Below are positions 39,871-49,904 of a stretch of DNA of 64,000 nucleotides, one piece after another. The DNA lies in NCBI GenBank assembly GCA_030750765.1, contig JASMHM010000002.1, positions 62,001 to 126,000 on the forward strand, read 5' to 3'. Made by a program: the position numbers and the translations under genes. The notes under the pieces are model-generated. The model made no database searches and was not told the DNA's origin. It saw only the letters and a list, made by a program, of their open reading frames with translations. The DNA is from Candidatus Woesearchaeota archaeon (GTDB lineage Archaea > Nanobdellota > Nanobdellia > Woesearchaeales > ARS49). The stretch's first letter is position 1; every line of letters starts with the position of its first letter.

Positions 39871-41012
39871 ACTGTCTCATACTCTTTGCAAAAAACCCAG
39901 ACACCACTCCTGTAAAGACAAGGCTGGCCAAGAGCATAGGCAAGGGAAAGGCAACCAAACTCTACAAACAATGGTTGCATGACCTAATCACGCACAACCA
40001 GCATCAAGGATACGACATCGTTGTCTACACCAAAGGTGGAAGTTCTTATTTCAAACAATACAACGTACGCACGCACAACCAGGAAGGGAAGGATCTAGGG
40101 CAAAGCATGCGCAACGCACTATCAAATGAACTCAAAAAGTACGACAGGGCAATCATCATTGGTTCTGACCTACCCGGATTAGGACCGGAAGTGATCAATC
40201 ACGCTTTCAAACAGCTAGATAACGAAGACATAATACTTGGACCTGCCAAAGACGGAGGGTACTACCTCGTTGGCATGCATACAGATAATGACATTTTTGG
40301 TCTTGCAGAGTGGAGTCACGACAAAGTACTGGAGCAGACACTCACCATAATAAGAAAGAAGCATCTCACCTACAAGCTTCTGGCCAGACGCACAGATATA
40401 GACACGGTCGCAGACCTTCCAAAAGAAGTGTACGGGTTGGTGGCAAAGGTTTACGACATCCTTGACTGGTACTGGGAGAGCACCCGCTATCGACACATCA
40501 GACCCAAGGTGTGGGCAAACGTCAAAGGAAAAGTCTTAGATGCTGGCGTAGGTACTGGCAGAAACATACCGCACTACAAAGGCAACGTGTACGCGATAGA
40601 CAACAGCGACAGCATGCTACAACGAGCAAGAACCCGCGCAAAGAATTATAAGAAAACCATACACTTCAGCAACCAAGACGTCACCAGTCTAGGATTTCCA
40701 GATAACTACTTTGACACAGTCATAGCAACCTTCGTCTTATGCGTGTTGAGCCCTGAACAAGAACAGAAGGCTATCGAAGAATTCAAAAGAGTGCTCAAAA
40801 AAGGAGGGAGCCTCGTGTTCTTACACTACCAGTACAGTCAGCAACCTATGCGTAGAGCTGTCCAAATGTTCTTTTCACCATTAGTGCGCTTCCTTTTTCA
40901 CGCTCGTCTAGGCAATCCCACCATGGATCATCTCAAAAGATGCTTTCATGTGGACAAAAGGGAATCCTTGCACAGCGACACCCTCTTCCTTGTGAGTGCA
41001 ACCAAAAGTTGA
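39867..41012 (+). CDS. TIGR04282/DUF2064-like glycosyltransferase fused to a class I SAM methyltransferase
   Basis: LILFAKNPDTTPVKTRLAKSIGKGKA...IIIGSDLPGL...LGPAKDGGYYLVG; C-terminal VLDAGVGTGRNIPHY...LKKGGSLVFLHY. Confidence 0.87.
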   Translation: MNCLILFAKNPDTTPVKTRLAKSIGKGKATKLYKQWLHDLITHNQHQGYDIVVYTKGGSSYFKQYNVRTHNQEGKDLGQSMRNALSNELKKYDRAIIIGSDLPGLGPEVINHAFKQLDNEDIILGPAKDGGYYLVGMHTDNDIFGLAEWSHDKVLEQTLTIIRKKHLTYKLLARRTDIDTVADLPKEVYGLVAKVYDILDWYWESTRYRHIRPKVWANVKGKVLDAGVGTGRNIPHYKGNVYAIDNSDSMLQRARTRAKNYKKTIHFSNQDVTSLGFPDNYFDTVIATFVLCVLSPEQEQKAIEEFKRVLKKGGSLVFLHYQYSQQPMRRAVQMFFSPLVRFLFHARLGNPTMDHLKRCFHVDKRESLHSDTLFLVSATKS

Positions 41013-41073
41013 ATACTCAACCATAACTAATTATGTCCAAACATCATGAAGGGAGTATGGACGAAGATAACTC

Positions 41074-41113
41074 TTGTGGCGGTTTCGGCGGTCTATTGAC
41101 CGCCCAGCCACAA
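41074..41113. other. Nested inverted repeat (two 7-bp stems) upstream of pgi
   Basis: TTGTGGC-ggtttc-GGCGGTC-tatt-GACCGCC-ca-GCCACAA. Confidence 0.8.
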
Positions 41114-41145
41114 AGATTAAATACGCTAACTGTGAAAGCAGCTCC

Positions 41146-42444
41146 ATGGCCAAACTTGCTTTTGATACAAGGAACAGTCTTGTAAGCAAGGCACAAATGG
41201 ACGCTGGATGGAAAAAACTCCAAAAGCAAGTCCAAGCTGTGCGCAACCATCGCAATCTCAAAGATGAGCACGCATCCTTGCTCATGCCTGATGACACAAC
41301 AACAGCTGAAGCGGTACGGCGAGTGGCTAAAGATATCGGACCAGTACAATTACTCATCGTAGTTGGCATTGGTGGCAGCAATCTCGGAACGTGGGCAGTC
41401 CAAGAAGCAATACTAGGAAAGTTGTACAACACCACAGATCCCACACCAAAGATATTGTACTGCGATACCGTGGATGCAGACAGTGTTAGTAGCATCCAAG
41501 AAAATATGGAGGCACACCTGAAGCAGGGGAACAACGTACTACTCAGCGTGGTCTCCAAGTCTGGAAGCACGACTGAAACAATCGCGAACTTTGAAGTGTT
41601 ACTCCAAACCTTACAAAAGTATAGGAAAGATTACAAGAAGTGGGTGGTGGTAACGACAGATCATGGTTCAAATTTGTGGAATCTCGCCATGGACGAAGAC
41701 TTCCATAAACTTGCCATACCTGCGCTTGTTGGAGGAAGATATTCAGTGTTTAGCGCATGTGGCATCTTTCCCCTAGCCATGCTAGGGTTGGACATCGCCC
41801 AACTAAGAAACGGGGCTGCAGACATGCGCAAGCAATGCTCCAGCACTTCCTTAAAGGAGAACATCGCTGCCCAAAGCGCAATCATACAATACACGCATTA
41901 CCGGAAAGGTATGAACGTGAGCAATCTGTTCTTGTTCTCTAACGATCTAGAGATGGTAGGGAAATGGTACCGACAGCTCATGGGAGAAAGTATCGGAAAG
42001 GATCATACACGGTCGGGGAAAAAGAGCCTAACCGGCATCACCCCCACGGTATCAGTAGGAAGCACAGACCTTCACAGCATGGTGCAATTGTATTTGGGAG
42101 GACCACACGACAAGTTCACCACGTTTGTCACAGTACCCACCAAAAACAAACTAAAGTTGCCAAACTGTAAGGCGTGCGACGGATTAGTCAAAAACATCCA
42201 AAGTAAAAGCATGGGTAGCATCATGGACGCCATACTGAAGGGAGTCAAAACATCCTTTGCAAAACAACAAAGACCCTTCTGTGAGGTAAAACTTCCTGCC
42301 AAGGACGAGTACAACCTAGGAGCACTCCTACAGTTCAAGATGATCGAGATGATGTATCTAGGGGCATTGTTGAACGTGAATCCGTTCAATCAAGAAAATG
42401 TAGAGGCGTACAAGAAGGAGACCCGAAAAATTTTATCACGCTAA
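41146..42444 (+). CDS. pgi: Glucose-6-phosphate isomerase
   Basis: IVVGIGGSNLGTWAVQEAIL, LSVVSKSGSTTETIANFEVL, ALLQFKMIEMMYLGALLNVNPFNQENVEAYK. Confidence 0.92.
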   Translation: MAKLAFDTRNSLVSKAQMDAGWKKLQKQVQAVRNHRNLKDEHASLLMPDDTTTAEAVRRVAKDIGPVQLLIVVGIGGSNLGTWAVQEAILGKLYNTTDPTPKILYCDTVDADSVSSIQENMEAHLKQGNNVLLSVVSKSGSTTETIANFEVLLQTLQKYRKDYKKWVVVTTDHGSNLWNLAMDEDFHKLAIPALVGGRYSVFSACGIFPLAMLGLDIAQLRNGAADMRKQCSSTSLKENIAAQSAIIQYTHYRKGMNVSNLFLFSNDLEMVGKWYRQLMGESIGKDHTRSGKKSLTGITPTVSVGSTDLHSMVQLYLGGPHDKFTTFVTVPTKNKLKLPNCKACDGLVKNIQSKSMGSIMDAILKGVKTSFAKQQRPFCEVKLPAKDEYNLGALLQFKMIEMMYLGALLNVNPFNQENVEAYKKETRKILSR

Positions 42445-42648
42445 GACCGCTTTCATCAACACTTGTTTAGGAAGCAACCTTCTTGCGTTCAAGATTTCTA
42501 CACCCAAGAGCCTTCCCTTTTCGTCCAAATCGATAATGATGTTGTCGTTGACTGGAATCGTTTTCTTTGCCTCACCCTTTTTCACAGGGAACTTAAGGTA
42601 CGCGTATGCTGCATTGGCTTCCTGGTCATACTCCAGCTTCATGATCAT
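42436..42648 (-). CDS. DUF2283 protein (putative antitoxin-like)
   Basis: MKLEYDQEANAAYAYLKFPVKKGEAKKTIPVNDNIIIDLDEKGRLLGVEILNAR. Confidence 0.9.
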   Translation of the reverse strand: MIMKLEYDQEANAAYAYLKFPVKKGEAKKTIPVNDNIIIDLDEKGRLLGVEILNARRLLPKQVLMKAVLA

Positions 42649-42857
42649 AGTACCGTAACCACCTTTATATATGTTCTGTGTGCTGAGATGACAACACGCA
42701 ATTCCCTACCGTTTACTTTTCCCTGTGCAATGCTTAGGCCTCTCGACTTTCTTACTTGATCTGGATATTGTAATACGTGCAAAACTTCCATACGCGTGAT
42801 GCCTCTCTGTCGCAATCTTTCCATGGCATGACGACCCCACTTAACACGCATGTACAA
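42645..42857 (-). CDS. DUF4258 protein (putative toxin-like)
   Basis: VKWGRHAMERLRQRGITRMEVLHVLQYPDQVRKSRG...RVVISAHRTYIKVVTVL; overlaps the DUF2283 gene. Confidence 0.88.
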   Translation of the reverse strand: MYMRVKWGRHAMERLRQRGITRMEVLHVLQYPDQVRKSRGLSIAQGKVNGRELRVVISAHRTYIKVVTVL

Positions 42858-42868
42858 AGAAGTGTTTT

Positions 42869-42902
42869 CATCCTTATATGCGCTACGCGTCCATGTCCAG
42901 TG
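42869..42902. repeat. Dispersed intergenic repeat, copy 2
   Basis: catccttatatgcgctacgcgtccatgtccagtg; 32/34 match to 14694-14727. Confidence 0.85.
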
Positions 42903-43064
42903 GCTTTTTTAGTCACGGAAATCTTCCGGAATGTCCAGTGGGTTCTTCCGGATTCATCGGAAATCCTCCAGAATTTTGTATCCTTTTGTATACCAAACGT
43001 TTAAATAGGCCACTACCTGGATCTCGACTATGGGAAGAAAGATTACTCTCCCGAAGGTGCTGCC

Positions 43065-43739
43065 GTGATTTGGCTGGCCGAATTTATGGCACTCTTTATC
43101 GGAATAGTGGACTACTACAGCCCACAGCTCATCAAATCAATAAAGCAATATCACACAGAGCTCATGTCCATCTCTGCAGGCGTTGCCATAGCCTACATCT
43201 TCATGGAACTTTTTCCAAGATTTGCCAACGGTCTTGCACAAGAACACGCCTCCCTCTTCCTCACCGTATTGATTGGCTTCACCCTACTCCACATTATTGA
43301 GAAATTCCTCTACCAGCACTACTCAAGCAGCAAATTGCGTAAGGAGCTGTCGATAGAGAGTAGCGTCGTCACCGCAGTGTACCATTTCTTTATTGGTATC
43401 GTGCTTGTGTCCCTTGCGGCTCAAAATACTACCGAAGCAATTCTCTTCTTCCTCCCTATCGTGCTCTACACGTCCTTGAGCACGTTACACGTACACCCTC
43501 CTAAGTATAAGCTTATTCGATTTGTGATAGCACTTTCAACCCTGGCAGGAGTGTGGTTTGCCCAACGACAACCCATCAATCCTATCGTTTCCACAGCACT
43601 ACTCGGACTAATCATTGGCGCCCTATTCTACACAGTAACAAGACATTCTATTCCTAAAGGCAAAGCAGGCAAACCCTTCTACTTCCTTATCGGAGCGATT
43701 GCCTATGTCATACTTCTAAAAGCAGTTGGCGGCTGGTAG
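43065..43739 (+). CDS. ZIP-like membrane protein
   Basis: MSISAGVAIAYIFMELFPRF...HFFIGIVLVS; about 7 TM; GTG start. Confidence 0.55.
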   Translation: MIWLAEFMALFIGIVDYYSPQLIKSIKQYHTELMSISAGVAIAYIFMELFPRFANGLAQEHASLFLTVLIGFTLLHIIEKFLYQHYSSSKLRKELSIESSVVTAVYHFFIGIVLVSLAAQNTTEAILFFLPIVLYTSLSTLHVHPPKYKLIRFVIALSTLAGVWFAQRQPINPIVSTALLGLIIGALFYTVTRHSIPKGKAGKPFYFLIGAIAYVILLKAVGGW

Positions 43740-43770
43740 GATTTATAAGTCAACACTAGTTTTTCCCACT

Positions 43771-44172
43771 ATGAGCTTAGCACATAACACACTTTACCGA
43801 GGAGTTGGCGTCATGTGGGGTTTGCTACCCGCAAGAACCCAAATGTGGGCAATGGACGAGGATGTGGAAGAAGCAACCCTTATGAGTGAAGGAAGTAGAA
43901 TGGCCAATATGGCTTTTGGAGTATACGCCGCCAGCAGCATTGTCGCCAGCTTGTGTGGCATCGACTCTGAATACCTTCTAGGAGCTGCATCATCAATAGC
44001 AGGAGTTGTCGTTCTTGGAGATAGCATGGTAAGAGAAATGCAAATAGGCATTAGCAATCTTAGAGACCATGTTGCTAGTGATTCTTCAAGACCGTGCGGA
44101 TCCGCAGTTGTCACCGGTATCGGTGCTTTAGTATTTCCTAAAGCGTATAAATCGCATACCCTTGCAGCATGA
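43771..44172 (+). CDS. Hypothetical membrane protein
   Basis: MSLAHNTLYRGVGVMWGLLPARTQMW..., hydrophobic; TATA box about 25 nt upstream of ATG. Confidence 0.55.
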   Translation: MSLAHNTLYRGVGVMWGLLPARTQMWAMDEDVEEATLMSEGSRMANMAFGVYAASSIVASLCGIDSEYLLGAASSIAGVVVLGDSMVREMQIGISNLRDHVASDSSRPCGSAVVTGIGALVFPKAYKSHTLAA

Positions 44173-45233
44173 AACTCAAACACATTCCTGAAGATTTTGT
44201 TGTAGAAGAACTTATCCGACCCACGTTAGGGGAGGGAGAATTAACCTACTTCTGGCTTACCAAGAAGGGTTGGACTACAGAAGGTGCGCTGCGAGCCATC
44301 GCCAAAGCCATGCGCATCAACTATCGAAGACTGAAGTTTGCAGGCACTAAAGACAAGCACGCAATCACAAAACAAGCAGTGAGTGCCTTCAAAATATCTC
44401 CAGAGCGCTTGGAAGGTTTGAAAATAACAGACTTAACCATTGAGATAATAGGAACAGGAGAGGATCCTCTAAGTTTAGGATCGTTAGAAGGAAACAAATT
44501 CACGATCGTCGTGCGAGATGTTGATGGAGAGCCCGATCCAGAAAAGGTAGAAGAAATACTCACCAAAGGCTTCTTGAACGTGTTTGGAAGCCAACGCTTT
44601 GGAAGGGGAAACACCCACCTAATAGGCAAAGCAATCGTGTTTGGCGAGCTAGAAAAAGCAGCAGAAGAGATATTATGTTTTGTGGCGGATAATGAGTTCT
44701 TGGACAAGAAAGAGTTCCGACAACGCATCAAAGCACACTGGGGAAAGTGGGCAGAATTAGTACCACAACTCCCAAGAGGGATGCATATCGAAGGGGACGT
44801 GCTCAAATGGTTAGAACACAACCCCACAGACTTTGCAGGCGCCATCAGAAACCTGCCAAAACACCTACGAAAACTGTACGTCCACGCCTACCAAAGCTGG
44901 ATCTTCAACAAAGCGTTACTAGAAACACCCAACGCAGAAGGATTACTGCCAGTACCAGGAAGCAAGACCGTGTTGGGAAGGGATGACTTCTCAAAAAACG
45001 TCCAAGCCATTCTCGAGAAGGAAGAAGTGTTGCTCACCAACTTTGAATGTGAAAGAATGCCCGAATTACGCAGTGAAGGAGACACCAGAGAGGCAAGAAT
45101 CAAGATCCAAAAGCTAGAAGTGGGCCCTGCAGAGCCTGACGAAGCGTTTGAGGGCAGGAAGAAGGTCACTGTTAGCTTCAGCCTACCTAAGGGATGTTAT
45201 GCCACCGTACTCCTCGATCAGTTGTTCTCGTAA
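44169..45233 (+). CDS. truD: tRNA pseudouridine(13) synthase TruD
   Basis: IPEDFVVEELI...YFWLTKKGWTTEGALRAIAKAMRINYRRLKFAGTKDKHAITKQ...NVFGSQRFGRGNTHLIGKAI. Confidence 0.95.
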   Translation: MKLKHIPEDFVVEELIRPTLGEGELTYFWLTKKGWTTEGALRAIAKAMRINYRRLKFAGTKDKHAITKQAVSAFKISPERLEGLKITDLTIEIIGTGEDPLSLGSLEGNKFTIVVRDVDGEPDPEKVEEILTKGFLNVFGSQRFGRGNTHLIGKAIVFGELEKAAEEILCFVADNEFLDKKEFRQRIKAHWGKWAELVPQLPRGMHIEGDVLKWLEHNPTDFAGAIRNLPKHLRKLYVHAYQSWIFNKALLETPNAEGLLPVPGSKTVLGRDDFSKNVQAILEKEEVLLTNFECERMPELRSEGDTREARIKIQKLEVGPAEPDEAFEGRKKVTVSFSLPKGCYATVLLDQLFS

Positions 45234-45270
45234 AGAAAACATTTATTAACACCAAGACTACGCAAGGGGT

Positions 45271-47727
45271 ATGCGCGTTGAGGATGGAAAGAAGGTATTT
45301 GGTAACCTGTTTAAGGAAATCCAAAAAGAAGTGATGGGACAAGAAGAAACCATCGCCCAAGTCATGATTAGCCTCATCACAGACAGTCACGCACTCTTAG
45401 AAGGTTTTCCTGGACTAGCAAAGACATTAATGATTAGAACAGTGGCACAACTGGTGGACCTGAAGTTCGCAAGAATCCAAAACACACCCGACCTGATGCC
45501 TTCAGATATTACTGGAACGTATATCATAGAGGAAGCAGGGGGAAAACGCACTTTCAAATTCCAGCCAGGACCCATCTTTGCAAACGTTGTTCTTGCAGAC
45601 GAGATCAACAGAGCAACACCAAAAACACAATCTGCAATGCTTGAAGCAATGCAAGAACGCCAAGTAACCGTAGGTGGAGTTACCTACCCCTTAGAAAGAC
45701 CCTTCTTCGTGTTGGCCACCCAGAATCCCATCGAACAAGAGGGAAGTCTAGCCTTAAGCGAGAGTGTATTCATTAACGGCCAGCTCAAAACAGGCAAAGA
45801 GCTCATCAGCAAACTTACCACCCCTCCCCTTATTGAGGACGAGCGAGGCGTGCGCCTCTATGATATTGACGGTTGGACCATGTGCCTGAACAAGGAAGGC
45901 AAACTTGTCAAGACACCCTGCTATCTGTACACCCTCCCGTATCAAGACGAACACGTAACGGTGAGTACGCGAACAGGAAGAAGTATCACAGTCACCAAAA
46001 ACCATCCCTTCCTAGTAAACGAAAACGGACATATGATCTGGAAAAAGGCCGAAGAGCTGACAAAGGAAGATTATTTGGTCAGTCCCGCTCGTTTGGATGT
46101 TGACGTCGTAGATGCTCCCAAGCACAGCATGACCGCAGGAGTGTCTGAACTGCCGTTTAACGATGATTTCGCGTTCTGGATTGCTTTTGTTCTATCTGAC
46201 GGCAGCATTAATGATAAGAGTGTCCAAGTCTGCCAAAAGAATTATCCTACTGCACTAGATCGTTGGGTAACCATCTCAAACTCATTTGGTTTCAAGACCG
46301 GAGTAAGAACCGACAAGTCAGGGTGCAGGTATGCAACGATCTACTCAAAGTCCCTTGTCCAGTATCTTCAGCAAAGGTTTGATATTAGTATAGGCACAAA
46401 GAAAACGATACCTTCTTGGTTCCTACGCTGGCCACACAACATGCTCAAGGAGTTCGTAAAAACGTTCATTGGATTAGAATCCAGCTACCGAGACAACAGG
46501 ATTACCTTTACCCAGAAGAAGTCGCAAGATGTCAACACGATTTCATATATGCTACTGAGATTGGGTATCCTGAGTTGGATGCGGCATGACGGAAGGGTAT
46601 GGCGGTTGAAAATACAAGGAGAAGACTGCCTCACCTACCTCAGCAAAGTCGGATGGTTAAAACCGACCCCACTTCCTAGCGTTGGCAAAACCACCCACCG
46701 TGTAGTACCGGTAGATAGATCAAGAATCCTTAGGTTGGTTGAGTGTCTTGGCCTCAACAGTTTCCACACGCTCAAGGACAGACAATCAATCACTTCTCGA
46801 TCCTGGTACGGAAGCTACAAAGGAATTAAAGAAGGAGAAACCCTCATGGCCCGAGATAGTCTCCGAGAATTTATTGCGGACATACAAAAAGAGGTCAAAA
46901 CCAGAGAAAAACAAGAGTTCAAACAGAACAGTACAAGTGATGTACGCACATTCGCTGCAGGAATTGGAACACCCATTACTGAGGTTGCTGATGAGCTCAA
47001 ACTTTCAAAATACACCGTAGCGGAGGTCTACGCAGGACGCCAAACTCACCAACAAGTAAGCCAGTGCCTGCTGTCAAAACACCAGAACGTACTGCAAGAA
47101 GCTAGACAGATCCTAGGCTATTGTGAAACACTCCTTAGCACGGACATTTTCTATGATCGTGTGAAAACCATCCATTACACCGAACAAGAACCCATGGCTT
47201 TTGGACTCACCGTGCCAGAAGTGCACAATTATGTTGCGGGATTTGGAGCTTGTGGTATCAACAAGAATACATACCCGTTACCAGAAGCACAAGCAGACAG
47301 ATTCTTACTCAAGATACTCGTGGGCTACCCATCCTTTGAAGAAGAGTTAGAGATAGTGGAAAAGTACGCAGAAGACGTTAAACCTCCCGTACTCAAGCCA
47401 GTCTTAACAAAGAAAGATCTGACAGAGGCCCAAGCATTGTGCAGACAGATTCCAGTAGCAACAGACATGAAAAAGTATGCCGTAACTCTTGTGGATAACA
47501 CAAGAAAAAAGAAAGATCTTATCGAGTTTGGTGCTTCACCCAGAGCAAGCATAGGATTGGTGCTAGCAGCCAAAGCACGAGCACTCCTTGCAGGCAGAAA
47601 GTACGTAGTCAAGGAAGATATTAACGCGGTAGCATTACCCGTACTAAGACACCGAATCATTCTCACGTTTGAGGCAGAAAGACAAAATATGAATTCCGAT
47701 GACGTGATCAAAAAGCTTTTGCGATGA
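45271..47727 (+). CDS. MoxR-family AAA+ ATPase interrupted by an intein
   Basis: [56 protein letters not shown] | intein | [16 protein letters not shown]. Confidence 0.95.
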   Translation: MRVEDGKKVFGNLFKEIQKEVMGQEETIAQVMISLITDSHALLEGFPGLAKTLMIRTVAQLVDLKFARIQNTPDLMPSDITGTYIIEEAGGKRTFKFQPGPIFANVVLADEINRATPKTQSAMLEAMQERQVTVGGVTYPLERPFFVLATQNPIEQEGSLALSESVFINGQLKTGKELISKLTTPPLIEDERGVRLYDIDGWTMCLNKEGKLVKTPCYLYTLPYQDEHVTVSTRTGRSITVTKNHPFLVNENGHMIWKKAEELTKEDYLVSPARLDVDVVDAPKHSMTAGVSELPFNDDFAFWIAFVLSDGSINDKSVQVCQKNYPTALDRWVTISNSFGFKTGVRTDKSGCRYATIYSKSLVQYLQQRFDISIGTKKTIPSWFLRWPHNMLKEFVKTFIGLESSYRDNRITFTQKKSQDVNTISYMLLRLGILSWMRHDGRVWRLKIQGEDCLTYLSKVGWLKPTPLPSVGKTTHRVVPVDRSRILRLVECLGLNSFHTLKDRQSITSRSWYGSYKGIKEGETLMARDSLREFIADIQKEVKTREKQEFKQNSTSDVRTFAAGIGTPITEVADELKLSKYTVAEVYAGRQTHQQVSQCLLSKHQNVLQEARQILGYCETLLSTDIFYDRVKTIHYTEQEPMAFGLTVPEVHNYVAGFGACGINKNTYPLPEAQADRFLLKILVGYPSFEEELEIVEKYAEDVKPPVLKPVLTKKDLTEAQALCRQIPVATDMKKYAVTLVDNTRKKKDLIEFGASPRASIGLVLAAKARALLAGRKYVVKEDINAVALPVLRHRIILTFEAERQNMNSDDVIKKLLR
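45745..47268 (+). other. Intein (508 aa, Ser1...Lys-Asn / Thr+1) with LAGLIDADG-type endonuclease region
   Basis: Insertion between NPIEQEG and [12 protein letters not shown]; block [14 protein letters not shown], block [14 protein letters not shown]-like [15 protein letters not shown]-terminal block [17 protein letters not shown]. Confidence 0.93.
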
Positions 47728-48599
47728 TTACAACAGACTTTTTACGCCACCTAGATAGGCTAGCAGTCATTATTAACAAGCAAGTCACCAGCGAATACGT
47801 TGGAGATAGAATAACCCAAGAGCAAGGAGAAGGGCTAATTTTCAAGGATTACGTCATCTACAGTCCTGGAGATGACTTCCGAGCAGTAGACTGGAAAGTG
47901 TTTGCAAGAACAGACAAACTATTCTCAAAAAGATATGAAGAAGAAAGAAATCTTACCGTACACGTTATTCTGGACCATTCTGGCAGCATGAACTACGGAA
48001 GCAAGAAGATGAAGAAGAGCGAGTTTGCCAGCATGGTGGCCATTGGCTTCTGCTACATGGCCCTAAAGAACAACGAGCGATTCGTGCTATCCACCTTCTC
48101 AGACAAACTCCGAGTGTTCCCCGCTCGACGAGGAAAACGACAACTAATGATGTTGTTGGATGATTTGAACAAAAAAGAAGCCACAGGAGACAGCAAGTTT
48201 GAAGAATCTTTAATCAAGTACCGTAACCTAATCAACTCCAAAAGTTTTGTGGTTATAGTTTCTGACTTTTTGTATCCTCCAGAAGAAATCCAAAGAATTA
48301 TTCATCGCTTCAGAAAACACGACCTACGGTTGATACAAGTGCTTGACCCAGTCGAGAAAGATTTGAACATTGAAGGAGATTATAAACTCCAAGATTTAGA
48401 GAGCAAAGGCTTCCTACGCACCTACGTTAGCCCTTGGTTACGAAAACGCTACAAGGACAACATGGAAAGTCACCAAGCAAAGATCACCAGAGCGTGTGAT
48501 GAGGTTGGCGGCAAGTTTTATGGTTTTAAGACAGATGAAGAGATCTTTGACGTTTTCTACCAGATACTACAACACGGCCATGGCAAGCACATGGGTTAG
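47724..48599 (+). CDS. DUF58 domain protein
   Basis: [56 protein letters not shown]; follows moxR. Confidence 0.92.
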   Translation: MITTDFLRHLDRLAVIINKQVTSEYVGDRITQEQGEGLIFKDYVIYSPGDDFRAVDWKVFARTDKLFSKRYEEERNLTVHVILDHSGSMNYGSKKMKKSEFASMVAIGFCYMALKNNERFVLSTFSDKLRVFPARRGKRQLMMLLDDLNKKEATGDSKFEESLIKYRNLINSKSFVVIVSDFLYPPEEIQRIIHRFRKHDLRLIQVLDPVEKDLNIEGDYKLQDLESKGFLRTYVSPWLRKRYKDNMESHQAKITRACDEVGGKFYGFKTDEEIFDVFYQILQHGHGKHMG

Positions 48600-48603
48600 T
48601 TTT

Positions 48604-49824
48604 TCAAGTGGCATTCACCGCGAATGTGGAAAAGGGAAGCACATTTTGTAGCAATTTATCTTCATCCACTCTCGGTTTCTTTCCCACAAAGGCGTGGTTT
48701 CTTCCAACAATTATTGCTGTTTTCTTAAAACCATGATCACGCATAATTGCAGGGATGGTTTCTTGCCATGCATCATTTCTCTTGTTACCTGTGTATTCGT
48801 TATCACGTGCTAGAAGATCTTCATACTGTTGTAGCAATGTTGCTCTATGCTCTCTTAACTCGGATTGATTGCGTAAAGGTTCCTTAATCGGGCATTGTGC
48901 GCCAAATTGTTCATGATGTTTGTCGTGCCAATAATGAAAACCTTTAGAAGTATCATGCTCGGCATTAATGTCGTGTGCAGTAACAAAATCATAAGGACAG
49001 AAATGTGGCAGGTCCACGTCTCCATTTCTCTCTCTTGTACGATTCAAAACTTCCTCAAGAGCGTCCATAGTGATTTTGGGAAACTTATGGAATCTATGGA
49101 TGCCTCCTTTTCTTTTTGTAAGTTGTAGTATGTTGAACAGTGCGTGAACATACAAATCCACAGCCCGCGTCTTTAGAAAGACATCTTTATCTTCAATACC
49201 AAAAGTCGGCAAGATTTTTTGATCATACAAATCCGCATACTCTACAGGATTGATTCTTTGGACAAGATTTTCCCCAAAAATAACAGAACCATCCTCCCGT
49301 TTCACAAAAGAACCATCAGCATTTGTGAGTGGTTGGTGGCCGCCAGGGCATTCTACAAAAGTGTCTCCCAGGTGTGTCCTAACCACCTCATCTGTCTGTT
49401 GTACTAACGTAGTAGAAGGATCGCCAATATATCCTTCAACTGCTACCGAATCAAATCCATAGTGAGACGCAAGTCTGTCTACTAGCGGACGTACGCCTCT
49501 AGGAGAGGTAACATGGTCTTCGGCAAACACTATTGCTTCTTCAGCAGTTCCTTTTTGCGTAAGATTTTGTACTGAGAATCCTCTACGTGTTGTTTGTGCA
49601 GGAAATCCACGATAATTTAATTTTACTGGCATCCCCATAACTGTGGTTGTCGGCGTGTTTTTCTCGTTAAAAATTTGGGCTATCGAATACTGTTGTGTTG
49701 CTGCACGCTTACCTGTTTTGAAATCTTTAGCAGCTTGTTGTCTAACTAGTGTGCATCCAAAGCCCCCCAAACTACCTAATATGCCCAAAGCTCCTGTTTT
49801 ACAAAGGTTTCTTCGATTTAACAC
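48604..49824 (-). CDS. Exported TraB/ChaN/erythromycin-esterase-like hypothetical protein
   Basis: N-terminal NRRNLCKTGALGILGSLGGFGC (Tat/lipobox-like); AIVFAEDHVTSPRGVRPLVDRLASHYGFDSVAVEGYIG; AIIVGRNHAFVGKKP. Confidence 0.5.
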   Translation of the reverse strand: MLNRRNLCKTGALGILGSLGGFGCTLVRQQAAKDFKTGKRAATQQYSIAQIFNEKNTPTTTVMGMPVKLNYRGFPAQTTRRGFSVQNLTQKGTAEEAIVFAEDHVTSPRGVRPLVDRLASHYGFDSVAVEGYIGDPSTTLVQQTDEVVRTHLGDTFVECPGGHQPLTNADGSFVKREDGSVIFGENLVQRINPVEYADLYDQKILPTFGIEDKDVFLKTRAVDLYVHALFNILQLTKRKGGIHRFHKFPKITMDALEEVLNRTRERNGDVDLPHFCPYDFVTAHDINAEHDTSKGFHYWHDKHHEQFGAQCPIKEPLRNQSELREHRATLLQQYEDLLARDNEYTGNKRNDAWQETIPAIMRDHGFKKTAIIVGRNHAFVGKKPRVDEDKLLQNVLPFSTFAVNAT

Positions 49825-49904
49825 CTTTAAATAAGGGATTTAGAGTATTTAAACCTTTCGCTATTTACTACTAGTTAGTGAATGTTTTGAAGTCTGCTTC
49901 CCTC

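Noticed and set aside
41098-41113. GACCGCC in the pgi hairpin as the 5' half of the split tRNA candidate
   Set aside because: Only the 7-nt acceptor match; the following bases do not form a D-arm (no T8, no GG in the D-loop).
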